A stretch of DNA of 64,000 nt. Origin: Gnetum montanum. Lineage: Eukaryota > Streptophyta > Gnetopsida > Gnetales > Gnetaceae. This document shows positions 33,001 through 43,738 of this stretch, piece after piece. How positions within the stretch are numbered: the stretch's first letter is position 1; each line of letters opens with the position of its first letter. The notes under the pieces were generated by a model, which did not search any database, had not been told where the DNA came from, and was given only the letters and a program-made list of their open reading frames with translations. The translations under genes were made by a program, and so were the position numbers. Location of the stretch: NCBI GenBank assembly GCA_015680685.1, contig MNCI01009225.1, positions 252,707-316,706 on the forward strand, given 5' to 3'.

Positions 33001-33720
33001 TCTAGTTTATCCATGCTTTTAATATAGGCACATGTTAGATGCTCATCAAGTTTCATGCAAAGTGTGCAGCTTTCCTAGATCAGCTGTTAGCCATTGGATG
33101 CCCTCTTATTTTTTGGCTACTACGTATAGGCACCTTTGAACTTTAGATTCATCTACACACTATCTACATGCTTTAATGAATATGCTTTTGATAGAGTAGA
33201 GTTTTTGCACATAGTTGCACTTGGTTTCACTATGTGCGATGCATGGAAATCTCTTCTTCTCAATCTTTCCAAATTCATTGTCCTTGAAAATTTTCAAGGA
33301 GAGATCTCTCATGCCCATTCATGCATCAAAAATGTTCAACCATGCCCTTTTCATAATAATTGAAAATTCTCCCTTGTAGTTGTCAACCTTGATCACCAAA
33401 AAATTGGTAGGATAGGACCACCCATAAGTAGTGGTCATAATGTCCTCCATAAATACCAAAGAAACCATGATTGACTAGTCTGTCAATTCTAGATAAATAT
33501 TGCTCTTCTTGAGAGGAAGTAGGTTCCATGCTTTGTACATGTCATGGAAAATTAGATTGACACCAGAACTTGAATCAAGAAGAGCCTTGCCTGGCTCATG
33601 TCTGATGATATGCAAGTAAATGAGAGGACTTCTAGAGTTAAATCTTTTCCTGGGAAAGTTGCTAGCCTTGATCCAATTGAATACAATGTGGGTTAACATG
33701 ATAGTTCCTATCTTAGGAGG
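30010..33720 (-). pseudogene. pol: pol of B1 (protease, RT, RNase H, integrase)
   Basis: Domain order PR-RT-RH-INT marks Ty3/gypsy. Protease: 33475-33699, with LLDSSSGVNLIF in place of the usual D-[ST]-G context. RT: 32394-32672, with GFIYPIANSEWVSPLMIVPKK and FLDGFSGYNQI; the catalytic box FMDD is at 32226-32237. The end of RNase H/linker has IIDHLSWLQ (31470-31505). Integrase core: 30611-30958, with the first Asp in VIDYCTKWVE, the second changed to Asn in ISNNGPHF, and the Glu kept in QANGQVEV. No chromodomain follows; the frame ends near EMAIHAS at about 30010-30030. These enzymes copy RNA to DNA and insert it. Stops, frameshifts and the lost Asp make this copy inactive. Confidence 0.85.
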
Positions 33721-36040
33721 AATTTGGTTTAAAGTGCTCTTGAAATGATTTGATGCAAAGGATGATGGAGAGACAGGGTGGCCATCTGCATTAGTTTGTG
33801 AGGAATTTGGAAGACTTTTGGGTTGGAAGAATGATCATTTTTTGGATATAGGTTTCAAACCATTTAGTTGGAAAGCCAACGGTAGGTTAATACCCCTAGT
33901 AGCGTTACATTGTTATGGTTGTGGTGGAATTTTGGCTTGCATAGATGAAGTATGAGGTAATTGGGTGGAGGGTGGAGGGGCATGTGCTAAAGGATGAGAA
34001 GGGTGATAGAGATATCAGATTTTCCCTCTAGTAGATGGAGAATGAGTTCTATGATACTCTGAAGGGTAGTAGTGATGCTGAAAGAAAAATGACTAGAAGA
34101 GTCACATGGAAACATGGTTGCTAAACATAGTACCCATATGGATTTGGCTACTTGTAATGATATTTTTGCCTTGGTGGTGGCATCCCCCATGACTGTGGGT
34201 GTTGCCACTACTAATATTTCTCATGTGGTTGTGGTGAAGCTTCATTTGGATAACAAGCTTGTTGTTGTTTGTGGAATTGTCTTGGATTTCCTTGAGGATA
34301 AGACAATCTTTTAGGTGCTTACCTTTTTGTCAGTCTAGGATTCATCATGTACACTCCAAACTCCTACAAGTGTGACACAATAGGGCAGCATCCTTTAGAA
34401 TGTTCTTATTGGTAGATATCACACCCACCATTTTCATTTGATTTTGACTCCATAACCTCTTCTACTATTGTAGCCTTGCCCTTACCCCTTTGATAGGCAT
34501 GTTTAGCTTCTTTTCACCTCTTGTGGTTATAATCACTATTCTACTCTCTTGATTCTTCTATGATCTTTAGAGCCATTTGGAATTTTTCATCCAATGAATT
34601 CCACATTTTATCTACCTTGGTTGAAATTTCAAGCATAGATTTTTGGATTGGAAAGTTCTTTCTATTCACCATCTCATCAAGTGGTGACTCCTTGTTGTTG
34701 CAAAATTAGACCTCCCTTTTTCTAATGGAAGGATCCTTGTTATATTCTTCTACACTTTCTCATTTCCTTAGCTCTCCTTCTTTTGCTACCTACTCTATTA
34801 GCCTTTGGATCTAATGGGCTCTAAGTTTTGATTGTCTCCCTTGGGCATAGACCCCAAGAGTCCTTCTCATTTTTGATCTGAGTCCATCTATGATGTGGTG
34901 GAGAGAATAGTATCTACCCATGGTGGCATACAAGGGTTCATGTATTCCTTGCTTCCATCCTTGGATTTGCCTACTCAAATTAAACACATAAGAGTATATC
35001 TCATTGTACTCCACCTATGGATGGATTCTAGCTCCAAGAATCGATATTAGCTTTTGGCTTCCTTGATAAGTGTCTTGGGAAATAGCTTTCATTTCTACCA
35101 ATCATTTTTAATATTTATTAAGGCATAAGCATCTTGAAAGCCTTGAATATATGTTTGTGGATCATAGTTATATCCCCCCTCAAATCTAGGGATATTATTC
35201 ATGTCAAATTGCTTGATCTGACTATCTTTCACATGTTTGGTTGGAATTTTACTGCCTTTGTAATATTTAGTATGCTTCAAGTTGCCAACAAAGGCTCATC
35301 ATCATCATTATTTTGATGATGTTGATGATGTCCTTTGCTACCCCTTCATTCATGATGGGACTAGCAATCACTGTTGTCTTGTTGTTCACCTTCATCACGA
35401 TTGTCCTTTCGATGGCATCTATCAAAAATAGAAGAGGAAGAAGAATATGTAGACGAAGAGGATGAAGAAGGAGGAGGAGTACCATCACCATGGTGTTTGC
35501 CACTACTTCCATGCTTGTTATCCCCTACTTGGACTTCCACTTTTGCCTAAACCTAGATTGTTGATAGTGGACTACAGCTTCAGGTTCAAGCCCCCATCAC
35601 CAATATTAAGGGATGAAGAATCTTCATGTTGAGAACCCCTAGAGGGAGGATCCTCATTATCATTTTGGTTGAGTAGGTATAAGGGACTGGTGAATTGTTT
35701 CTCCTTCATAGCCTCATGGTGCTTCTCCTAGTGTCAATCTCTCTTGCATTGTGTTTTAGTGGGATGGTAGTCCTAGTAATCATAATCATGCACAATGTAC
35801 TCTTCTTAAAGATCTTGGATATCCAACCTCCTAAGATTTTGGAGTAGCATCTCAAGCATAGATCGATTGAGAGACATTACAATATTCCCTTCCATATCTT
35901 ACCATCGCAATTGTTCATCCTAATGCAAAATGAAGGTTAAATTTGGTACATACTCGTTTGGATGAGTATATACCACTTTGTATTCCTGAGGCACTGGTGT
36001 TTTAGTATCATTATGCTTGTGAGAAGAAGAAATTTTGCAA
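33721..36040 (-). pseudogene. gag: gag of B1
   Basis: The N-terminal YTHPNEYVPNLTFILH is shared with M1. Gag core: 34811-35014 (QIQGWKQGIHEPLYATMGRY, HHIIDGLRSKMRRTLG). The zinc knuckle at 34387-34422 reads CDIYQ.EHSKGC: the second Cys has become Tyr and a stop sits inside. No ATG is obvious at the start, so it may be lost. Gag and pol appear to have been one continuous frame, since the C-terminal half runs straight into protease near 33720. Confidence 0.75.
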
Positions 36041-36167
36041 TTACAATAAAATGTTAGTGTGCTTAAAATATTATATTTATTTTGAGAATGATTTTAACCT
36101 TAGGGTTCATCCAATGATGTTAATGATTTTCACTATGCCTATATAGTACACATTTCAAACAAAAAGA

Positions 36168-36186
36168 GTCCCTAGCAATGGCGTTA
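36168..36186 (-). other. Primer binding site (tRNA-Asp type) of B1
   Basis: The - strand TAACGCCATTGCTAGGGAC next to the LTR matches TGGCGCCGTTGCCGGGGAC at 14 of 19 positions; all five differences are C-to-T or G-to-A. Confidence 0.8.
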
Positions 36187-36187
36187 A

Positions 36188-37062
36188 TGATGGGCAGAGA
36201 ATACCCCTACACTCAACCATATAAATCACTAAGCATTTGTGCGCGATTTGTTCAAATTTCATGGACTCTATGTCTTTCAGTACACTAGTCTCTAGGAAGT
36301 GAACTTTGCCCTAATGGTCATTCATTATCTTTCCAATTACATGTGTGATATGCAAAGGTATGGTTAATTATAACTAAGGCATGTGATTTTTATTATTTTT
36401 TATGTTTTATATGTTGGGTGCTTAAGATAAAGGAAGAAGAAAATGAAGTAAATTAATTGCTAATTTAATCTAACTAATATCCAACTAATCCTAACATAAG
36501 CATTTGATCCCACTTTCTGTACACATCTTGAACATGTATAACATTGCTAGGTTACCAAATGTTAAGTGTTACTGGGATTACCAAGTGTCATGTGCATGAT
36601 CGAAGTGGTCGTACTTATGTGCTTAATTAATTGCTACTTAATCTAGCTTAGTTTATCCTAATTAATTATTTAATTACTTAAAGTATTAAATAAAATTACT
36701 AAAAACATTAAATGCATGAAGAAAATATTTAATCTAGCCAAAGTGTTACAAGGTTTATTAGAAAGCTCGTCTTTATTGCCACACACACTATCGTGTTGAG
36801 GTACAATAGTGCTTGAATAAAGATCCATACACTAAATGACTCTTGTTGTGAGCACTTGGGAAATAGTTTAACTCTAGGAAAAATAAATTGCAAGAGCTCT
36901 GCTACAACTATGACAAGACAAGTCATAAACATGATGGGTGAGTGCGTATTTATAGGCAAAAATAGACACTACGTCGATGGGGCCATGTTAACACATCAAA
37001 TCATATGTCGATAGGGCCTAGTCGGCAGTGCCCAATCGATGCAGCCACTACATGATTCATCA
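36188..37062 (-). repeat. 5' LTR of B1
   Basis: 875 bp, from TGATGGGCAGAGAATACCCC at 36188 to TCATCA at 37057-37062. U3 repeats at about 36965-37045 are of the GTCGATnGGGCC type. It pairs with 24033-24924. Confidence 0.9.
36947..36955 (-). promoter_or_regulatory. TATA box, 5' LTR of B1
   Basis: CTATAAATA on the - strand just after the U3 repeats; expected promoter for gag-pol. Confidence 0.75.
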
Positions 37063-37067
37063 AAAAC
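37063..37067. repeat. Target site duplication of B1, right
   Basis: AAAAC, one base different from GAAAC at 24028-24032. Confidence 0.8.
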
Positions 37068-37147
37068 TAATCTAATAGATTCAAATAGTCTTAGTAGATG
37101 TAAATAAAAATTCAATTTTAGTAATAATATATACAATATTTCTAAAT
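37068..37147 (+). mobile_element. SINE, right part (split by B1)
   Basis: TAATCTAATAGATTC continues the SINE body after excising B1 and one target copy. The two parts total about 198 bp, a normal SINE length. An AT-rich tail precedes the LINE sequence. Confidence 0.55.
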
Positions 37148-37163
37148 GACATAAACATGTAGA

Positions 37164-37620
37164 TGTAATCTCCTATATAGATATCTTGATCTAGCATACT
37201 ACTACAATTATAAATAAATATTGGAAATAAATAGAAGAAATTTAGGAGCTTTTCCTAATCCATGAATTCAAAGTAAAGAGATAGACATAATATTATATTA
37301 TGTTTCCTAAAAAAAAGATGATACCTTTAGAAGTGTAAGCTATTTGTTAGTTTATAGCCTATACTTATAATATTTCAAAATTTTCATGGGATAAATACTC
37401 CCAAAAAGTGATGATAAAAATGCAAGAATGATTTCACAAGGGATTTTGATTGTTTAACGAATGGAATATTCACGAGTACATTCTTTTAAATTCTAGGCAA
37501 ATTTTCAATTCTTAAAACAAGTTGGTTTAAAAAAATTTGAAAAATGTATAAATTTAAAATATTTCTATTTGAATAGTATAAGAGCATGACTTAATTCAAA
37601 GGCTAATAAATATAAAAAAT
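37164..37620 (+). pseudogene. LINE C-terminal fragment (copy E), right of nested insertions
   Basis: ATCTTGATCTAGCATACTACTACAATTATAAA, AATATTGGAAATAAATAGAAGAAATTTAG and CCTTTAGAAGTGTAAGCTATTTG match copy C at about 21885, 22090 and 22210. The point in the gene follows directly on copy D, so D and E are one LINE split by the SINE and B1. Confidence 0.65.
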
Positions 37621-38325
37621 TTAATGTTTTTGACATTGTGCATACACATCAATTTATGCATTGATGCATATGTGTCAACATGCCTTATATAATTGCCTAT
37701 ATATATGCATGGGCCAAGGTATATTTATGGCATTTCAATAGCTAGATTCTTGTGGTTTTATTTCATAAATTATAGTAAGTAATGAGTATGTCCAGCATAT
37801 GTTTGAGTTAGTTGACTAGAGTCATTGTTATATAATTGTGGAGATATAATTAAAGTGGATAAAGTAAGAAGAATATATATAAACTACTTAATTTAGTTAT
37901 CTATGTTAAAGTCCATTACTCATGGTAGGCCTATAAGAAAGAAACAAAATTTGAAAATAGTTTCCTTACATAGGAATTTTCTATTCTCTCTACAATCGTA
38001 ATGAAATATATAATATTTCTTCAAATATAACATTTGATAAGAAAGATGATGTTTAATGAAAATATATTCTAAAAGTAAGTTAATCTAATATGATAAATAA
38101 TATATTAATAATAATAATAATAATAATAGAAATTAATGTAATTATCAACTTCAATGTACACATTTTAAGTTAAGAGATGTATAATTATAAATAGTTTACA
38201 TAATATAATTAAACAATTATTATGAGTTAATATAGAGGCATGTTTGTTAGTGTATGATTGTGCCCTTAGTTCTAAGACAAAATGAGGTTCACTTCATAGC
38301 CTTTTACATGATTTCAACATACACC
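37621..38325. other. Unassigned; includes (TAA)n at 38105-38129
   Basis: A simple trinucleotide run and a palindromic ATGCATTGATGCATATGTGTCAA (37656-37678), which is the inverse of a string at 17770-17793. No gene is seen. Confidence 0.45.
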
Positions 38326-38329
38326 TCTC

Positions 38330-39830
38330 TTATAAATAGCTTATTAAAAAAGGCTATGTAAAAATAAGTAAATAGCTATGTAAAAGGCTATGTAAATCAC
38401 TTAATAGGATGATAAGTTTACTATTATTGTATAGTAAGCACCTCTCTAATTTACTTTTGAGAAAGTCATAGAGGGCATTAAAAAGTTAGCATCTAGCAAA
38501 GTTGTAGATCTAGATGGTTTATATACAGAATTATTAAACTGGGTAGGATCTACTATTCTTGAACAATGGAGCAAGGATTAAATCAACATTGGAAAACTAG
38601 TAAAGTTATTGTCTTATATAAAAAGTGAGGTAAGAATAATTTAAACAATTATTGAATGATCACTGTAAATAATATTCTTGCTTAATTATTGGCCACTTTG
38701 TGAGAAAAGAGAATAAGTTCTTAGGCTAAAAGTAACTAGGTCAAGACATGGTGTCAAGTAGGTTTTAGATAAAATCACTCCACTATTGATCACTTAGTTA
38801 CTCTTACATACTACATAGAGTTTACAAAATTTCCTAATAAAAAAATTTATTGTTTTAGAGATTTTGCATAAGCATATGATTTAGTGATTTTTACAAAACT
38901 ATGGTTGCACTTGCATAAAATTAGCCTCCCTTTAAATTTCAATGTAATAACTTAAAGATTGTATGAGGAAGTGATTATCAAAATTATAGACCTTAATTCA
39001 AAGAAAAAATTTCAATTCTAAGAAAAATTGGAGTTAAAAATGGTTGTCCACTTTCTCCAACTCTCTTTGGTATGTTTATTAATGAAATGTAGGAATGGCT
39101 ATGCAATGGGCTAAATAGTCATATTATCAAAATTGGATCCTAAGTAGTAATCTTTTTTTATATGTAGATGATGTTGCCTTGATTTGCACTATTGTAGAAG
39201 GTCAAGCTTGCATATCTCCAGGCAAGACAAATTCTTTAAAGTAGTTCTTGAGAATTTGTAAGATTGCGGTTGGTATTGTTAAGAGATGAAATAGTTGAAA
39301 AAATAGAATATCTCTTAGGATGATGTACAACAAAATCCTAAACACATTCACCAACTAGTCATTAACATAGATGTGGAAGGAAAGAGAATTTTATTTGCAC
39401 TATATTACATCTAATAAACTAGATGTAGAAGCTCACTATCTCTTAGCTACTATTTCAATCAAGTATTAAAATGCTATCAACAAGTTTCACTTGAGTTCTC
39501 ATTATCTTAGAATTGGAAGTAAAAGATGGATCCAACTCCCCTGAGAAGAGTACATTTCTAGGTTGTGTAGATTAGGAGCCCTTAAAGATGAGTTGCATGT
39601 GTTTATTTCTTATGTTGTGACTACCCATTTGAAATGGGGTTATAATGTTATAGGAAAAAAATTGTATGATTTATTTTTGATATCCATATTAGTGCTTGGT
39701 TAATTTATAGAGTCTATTTTTATTTTTCATAAAAATGTAATACCTATCCAATACATCCTATAGGTCTTTGGAAGTAATAAAACTTCATTTAATTTCAATA
39801 ATGAAACCTTTGACCAATTGCTCCATTTCA
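38330..39830 (+). pseudogene. LINE RT remnant, copy F
   Basis: Landmarks in order: FEKVIEGIKKLASSK-like start (38455), DFA.AYDLV (38860), GVKNGCPLSPTLFGMFINEM at 39031-39090, YVDD at 39161-39172 with the double Asp intact, and the C-terminal block RWIQLP (39520). It ends ...GGTCTTTGGAAGTAATAAAACTTCATTTAATTTCAATAAT. Many stops are present. The 5' edge at 38326-38350 carries a 25-bp string in inverse orientation to the same string in copy G. RT would copy LINE RNA; this copy is dead. Confidence 0.75.
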
Positions 39831-40505
39831 TTTCAATAATAAAAAAGGACTTTTAACAAATGTTACCATTCAATATGACTAAAAATCTTAAAATTTAACC
39901 CTCCTAACCTAACCTTCCACCCATGTGCTACATGGATGCTCCTTATATCAATAATATCCTAATCTATCTTGTTGGATGGTGTTCTTTCCTGTTTTCTTCT
40001 CATTAATCATCCTTAATGAGTAAAATGGATTAGAGACACCAAGATCTTTTTTAATTTAAATATAATACTTCTACTGAAGTTGCTACTATAGAAAAGCACT
40101 TGTGTACATAGTTTTGATGAAAAGTTCCAAACATGGTAGACTCAAAATAGTTGTTACTGGAATGGTTACTTCACATGTGGTAGAGTCCATCACAAGCGGT
40201 CATGAGAGAGAATGTAGAATGCCACTTGGAAGTAGTAGAAATTGATGTCATTTTTCTAGAGCCATAACAGAGGGCCTCCAAATGGAAAACTATAAATCAA
40301 CTCACCTTAGGTCAAACTGCTGTTAGGAGATGAACATGTATTACATCCCATGACTACTAAACATCATCTTAATCATTCATTTTGAATCAATGTGGATTAG
40401 CTTATAACTTGACTTAGTATGTTAATGCATGAATGGTGATCTTTCGATGTATCCTAACCTTTCAAATTTTGAATAAATGTGGATTAGTTTATGATTTTCT
40501 CTAGA
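39831..40505. other. Sequence shared downstream of LINE copies F and G, then unassigned
   Basis: 39831 to about 40050 (TTAACCCTCCTAACCTAACC...) is also found after copy G (45250-45455), with weaker similarity to about 40120/45550. The remainder has no supported feature. Confidence 0.5.
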
Positions 40506-40806
40506 ACATTAATGCATGAATATGATTAGTTAGCCATGATGGTCCTTGGGTGCATGCTGTCATACACATAGGCATGGTTATGTAAAAGTCAAACAAAAGT
40601 GGAAATCTGGTACGTCATTTCTCTACAGCCATTATAGAGGGCCCCTGGGACATTAATGCATGAATACGATTGATTAGCCATACTAGAGGGCCCCTACAAT
40701 GTTACTGCATGAATATGATTAATTAGCCATGGTGGTCTTTGGATGCCTACCATTATACACATAGGCATGGCTATGTAAAAGTCAAAGAAATGTGGAAATC
40801 TTATAC
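40506..40806. repeat. ~192-bp direct repeat
   Basis: GCATGAATATGATTAnTTAGCCATGnTGGTCnTTGGnTGC...ACACATAGGCATGG at 40513-40610 recurs at about 40706-40806. A partial third unit (40645-40680) and a shared GAGGGCCCCT string lie between them. Confidence 0.65.
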
Positions 40807-41214
40807 CATGCATAACTAGTAAGCTAACGAAAAGTAAATAGAACATGAATTCTTTCATCAAACCTTTGATAAAGGCCTAGGGCTAGGATTTGGAGGCTAT
40901 ATATCTATATAGCGCAAACAAACAGGATGCATCCAATAGTAGTCCTCTAGAATATGAAGGTGCAAAAGTATTGTAATGGAGGAATGCAAGATCGCAATGG
41001 CTAAACTATTTACTCACTCATGATATTGTTGTTGAATTAGTTCAAAAAAACATTGTTAAATACTTGTTTCTAAAGGCCTTGGATGAAGAGGTATATGAAG
41101 CATGCTTCTAGGACAAAGATGTTACACTTCTCACATGTCACCTATTGTGTTACTGCAAACCACCTAGCAATGTGAACTTTGTGGATGCTATTTTAGATTG
41201 GCATGGTAAGAATT

Positions 41215-41635
41215 ATATGGAAGATACAAAGTCATCATGATTACAATCCATAATGTGTAGTTATATTAATGGATGAATGGTACCATCATTCTTAATAAAG
41301 CTCATTTTATCCACCTATTTTTATGATGACGATGGAAAGGAAGATACAAAATCATCACAATCCATAATACATAGGTGCATTAAATGATAGATGTTACCAT
41401 AGACTTTTATAGACTCATTTTATTTGTCTTTTCATGATAGTAAATTTGGTTGAAAATACAAAGTCATCACAATGCATAATGTAAGTTTATTTTATCTATC
41501 TATTTTTCATGATAGCAAATTTTGTAAGAGATGTAAAGTTGTTATAATCTATAACATCATTAAATGATACATTATACCATAGATCTATTTTTGTGATGGA
41601 AATTTTTTTGGAATATACAAAGTTGATGCACAAAA
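41215..41635. repeat. Decayed 75-120-bp tandem repeat, about 5 units
   Basis: AAGATACAAAnTCATCACAATnCATAAT recurs near 41220, 41339, 41453, 41528 and 41612 with falling similarity. Confidence 0.55.
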
Positions 41636-41689
41636 ATAATAGATGCATGAATTCATTCATCAATAGCAGGTGCAACTTGCCACGGTAAA

Positions 41690-42580
41690 TACTAAGTTAA
41701 GGAAATTGGCTACAGAGAATCAAAATCTATCTATGGAGGAAGTTCAAGCCTTATGCCAGAAGTCTTCCATTGAGATCGTTGCCTAGAAGAATGAGGCTCT
41801 TAAGTTTAAAAGAGTTAAAAATCACTATAGAGATCGGGATGGCTTGCAGAAGGAGGTAAATGAGAAAATATTTAAATGGCTAAGGCAAAAGTAAATGAAG
41901 CCCTCTAGCAACTCTAACAAGGAAGAGAAGTGTGGCATCCCATCATTGATGGAATTGATGCCTATAACAAAGTAGAGATTAGCTTAAAGGAGTTGCAAAT
42001 TAAAGAAATGAAAAAATACATGAAATTGGCCAATCTTTGCTATGCAAACCTAGTGATGTTGACTGTTGGATAGCCGTTATCAGAATTGGAAAAACAAGTG
42101 GCTAGCTTGTATTTGTTGTACTAGGCTAAGTTCAAGCACCATAAAGACACCAAGCAAATGCTTGAGACAACAAATGTTGAACTTGAAGTTCTGAGAGCAT
42201 GATTCATAGATCAATCATCAACTACTAAGAACTTGGCCATGAGAATGAATGATTACCAAGAGCTGAAAGACACAATTAAGGCATTTGACATTAAGTGTAA
42301 ATAATTTGCTACCTAGTTCATTAATGCTAAGAAGCTATTTCCAATAATTCCTTGTCATTGGGATGTGCCTATTCCTACCCACATTGGCAAAGCTACATGG
42401 ATGGTGCATGATCCTAGGAATAAGAAGAAGAAAATGAAGGCATTGTTGGATGCCTTTCGCCTTCTGCTAGAAGTTGCAGTAGTAGTAGGATAGCCACAAC
42501 CACTTCAGCCACCCCACATGCCTGGAACCAATGAAGGTCCCTCAAAACCTTAGGAGCCATCTCCACCTAGGATTGTCTAA
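41690..42580 (+). pseudogene. ORF3 fragment of P1
   Basis: Begins in coiled coil (ENQNLSMEEVQALCQKSSIEI), continues FKRVKNHYRDRDGLQKEVNE, and after a frameshift near 41870 still shows LYLLY, KFKHHKDTKQ, the DPRNKKKKMKALLDAF motif near 42410 and the stop TAA at 42578-42580 after PPRIV. These are the same landmarks, in the same order, as ORF3 in B1 and B2. Stops and at least one frameshift are present. Confidence 0.7.
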
Positions 42581-42821
42581 CCTTCTCCATCGACTTCATG
42601 TCATCAAAGGAAGTGCCATCCAATCTTGAAGAGTCATGTCATGGTGTTTAATTTTATGTCATGAACACTACAATTTTTGTAATGTGTTGATATGCACACT
42701 TGGACACTAAGGTTTATCAAGTTAGTTTATTTATTTATTGTTAAGAGTCGATCAATACTTCCATACCTTCCTAATTTTGTAAAGGAACTTAAGGACAAGT
42801 TTTGATTCAATCATGGGGGTA

Positions 42822-43674
42822 TGATGGGTCTCATCGACATGGCCCCGTTGATGCATTGTTTGCTATGTCAATGTGGCCTTGTTGACATAAGGTCCATTTT
42901 TTTGCTATAAATACATGCTCACTAGTCACATTTATGACATCAAATTCATAATAGTAGTAGAGCTCTTGTAGTTTGTCTATTTTAAAGTTAGAATATTTTT
43001 CTTGAGTGCCCATAGCAAGAGTCATTATGTGTACAAATCTTTATTTGAGCATTATTGTACTTGAGCATGATAGTGTGTACGACAATAAAGACAAGCTTCT
43101 TGATAAACCTTGCAACATTTTAGATAGGTTAGATATTTATTTATGCATTCAATGTTTTCAATTATTTAATCAATGTTTTCTAGTAATTAAGCTAATAAGG
43201 TAATTAAGCGAGATAAGCTAGATAGATTAATTACATAAGTATGACTACTTTGAGCATAACACACATCTACTTGGTAATCCCAACAACGTTATTACCTGAT
43301 ACGTCCAATAGCATAGCACTTGGTAACCCAGCATTGGATACGTTGGTTCAGGACATGTATGAAGAGTGGGACCATATGCTTATGTTAGAACTAGTTAGAG
43401 ACTAGTTAATTAGTTAATCAAATTACTTTATCTCTCTTTAAACACCAAAATCATAAAACATAAAATGATAAAAATCATATGCCTGGATTACACTTAACCA
43501 TACCTTTGTACTTTACAAGTGTAATTGGGAAGAAAACGAATGACCTTAGGGCAAGATTCACTTGCTAGAAGACTAGTGCATCAAAAACTATAAAGTCCAT
43601 AAAATTTGATTTGATCGTGCGTGAATGCTTTGTAATTTGCATGGTTGGATGTAGGGGTACCTCACCACTCATCA
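42822..43674 (+). repeat. P1 3' LTR
   Basis: 853 bp, TGATGGG...CTCATCA. U3 has ATCGACATGGCCCCGTTGATG and GTTGACATAAGG repeats, TATA at 42905-42913, and two ACTTGGTAAnCCCA motifs (43269 and 43317). Confidence 0.9.
42905..42913 (+). promoter_or_regulatory. TATA box of P1 LTR
   Basis: CTATAAATA just after the U3 repeats. Confidence 0.75.
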
Positions 43675-43738
43675 AACCTAGATAGTTTTGATAATGTTTT
43701 CATCATAAAGCCTCTTCATCATTTAAGATATTTACTTT

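Larger units (their letters stand above)
24033..37062 (-). mobile_element. Element B1: complete Ty3/gypsy (Athila/Tat-like) retrotransposon with ORF3
   Basis: 13,030 bp read on the - strand: 5' LTR (37062-36188), tRNA-Asp primer site, gag (about 36040-33720), protease, RT, RNase H and integrase (33720-30010), a 2-kb spacer with an internal LTR-like promoter and leader intron, ORF3 (28020-25167), purine tract, 3' LTR (24924-24033). Target duplications GAAAC/AAAAC flank it. The LTRs have visibly diverged more than those of A, so it is old. All ORFs are broken. It serves as the reference structure for the pol-less element A. Confidence 0.92.
41640..43674 (+). mobile_element. P1: 5'-truncated + strand gypsy element (ORF3 part + 3' LTR)
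   Basis: Contains only the C-terminal two-thirds of ORF3, the purine tract (CATGGGGGTA, 42812-42821) and the LTR. The upstream part is replaced by the tandem repeat ending near 41635. U3 repeats are of the B type. Confidence 0.8.

Noticed and set aside
40506-41635. CRISPR-like array
   Set aside because: The units are long, imperfect and lack regular unique spacers; a plant nuclear tandem repeat explains them.
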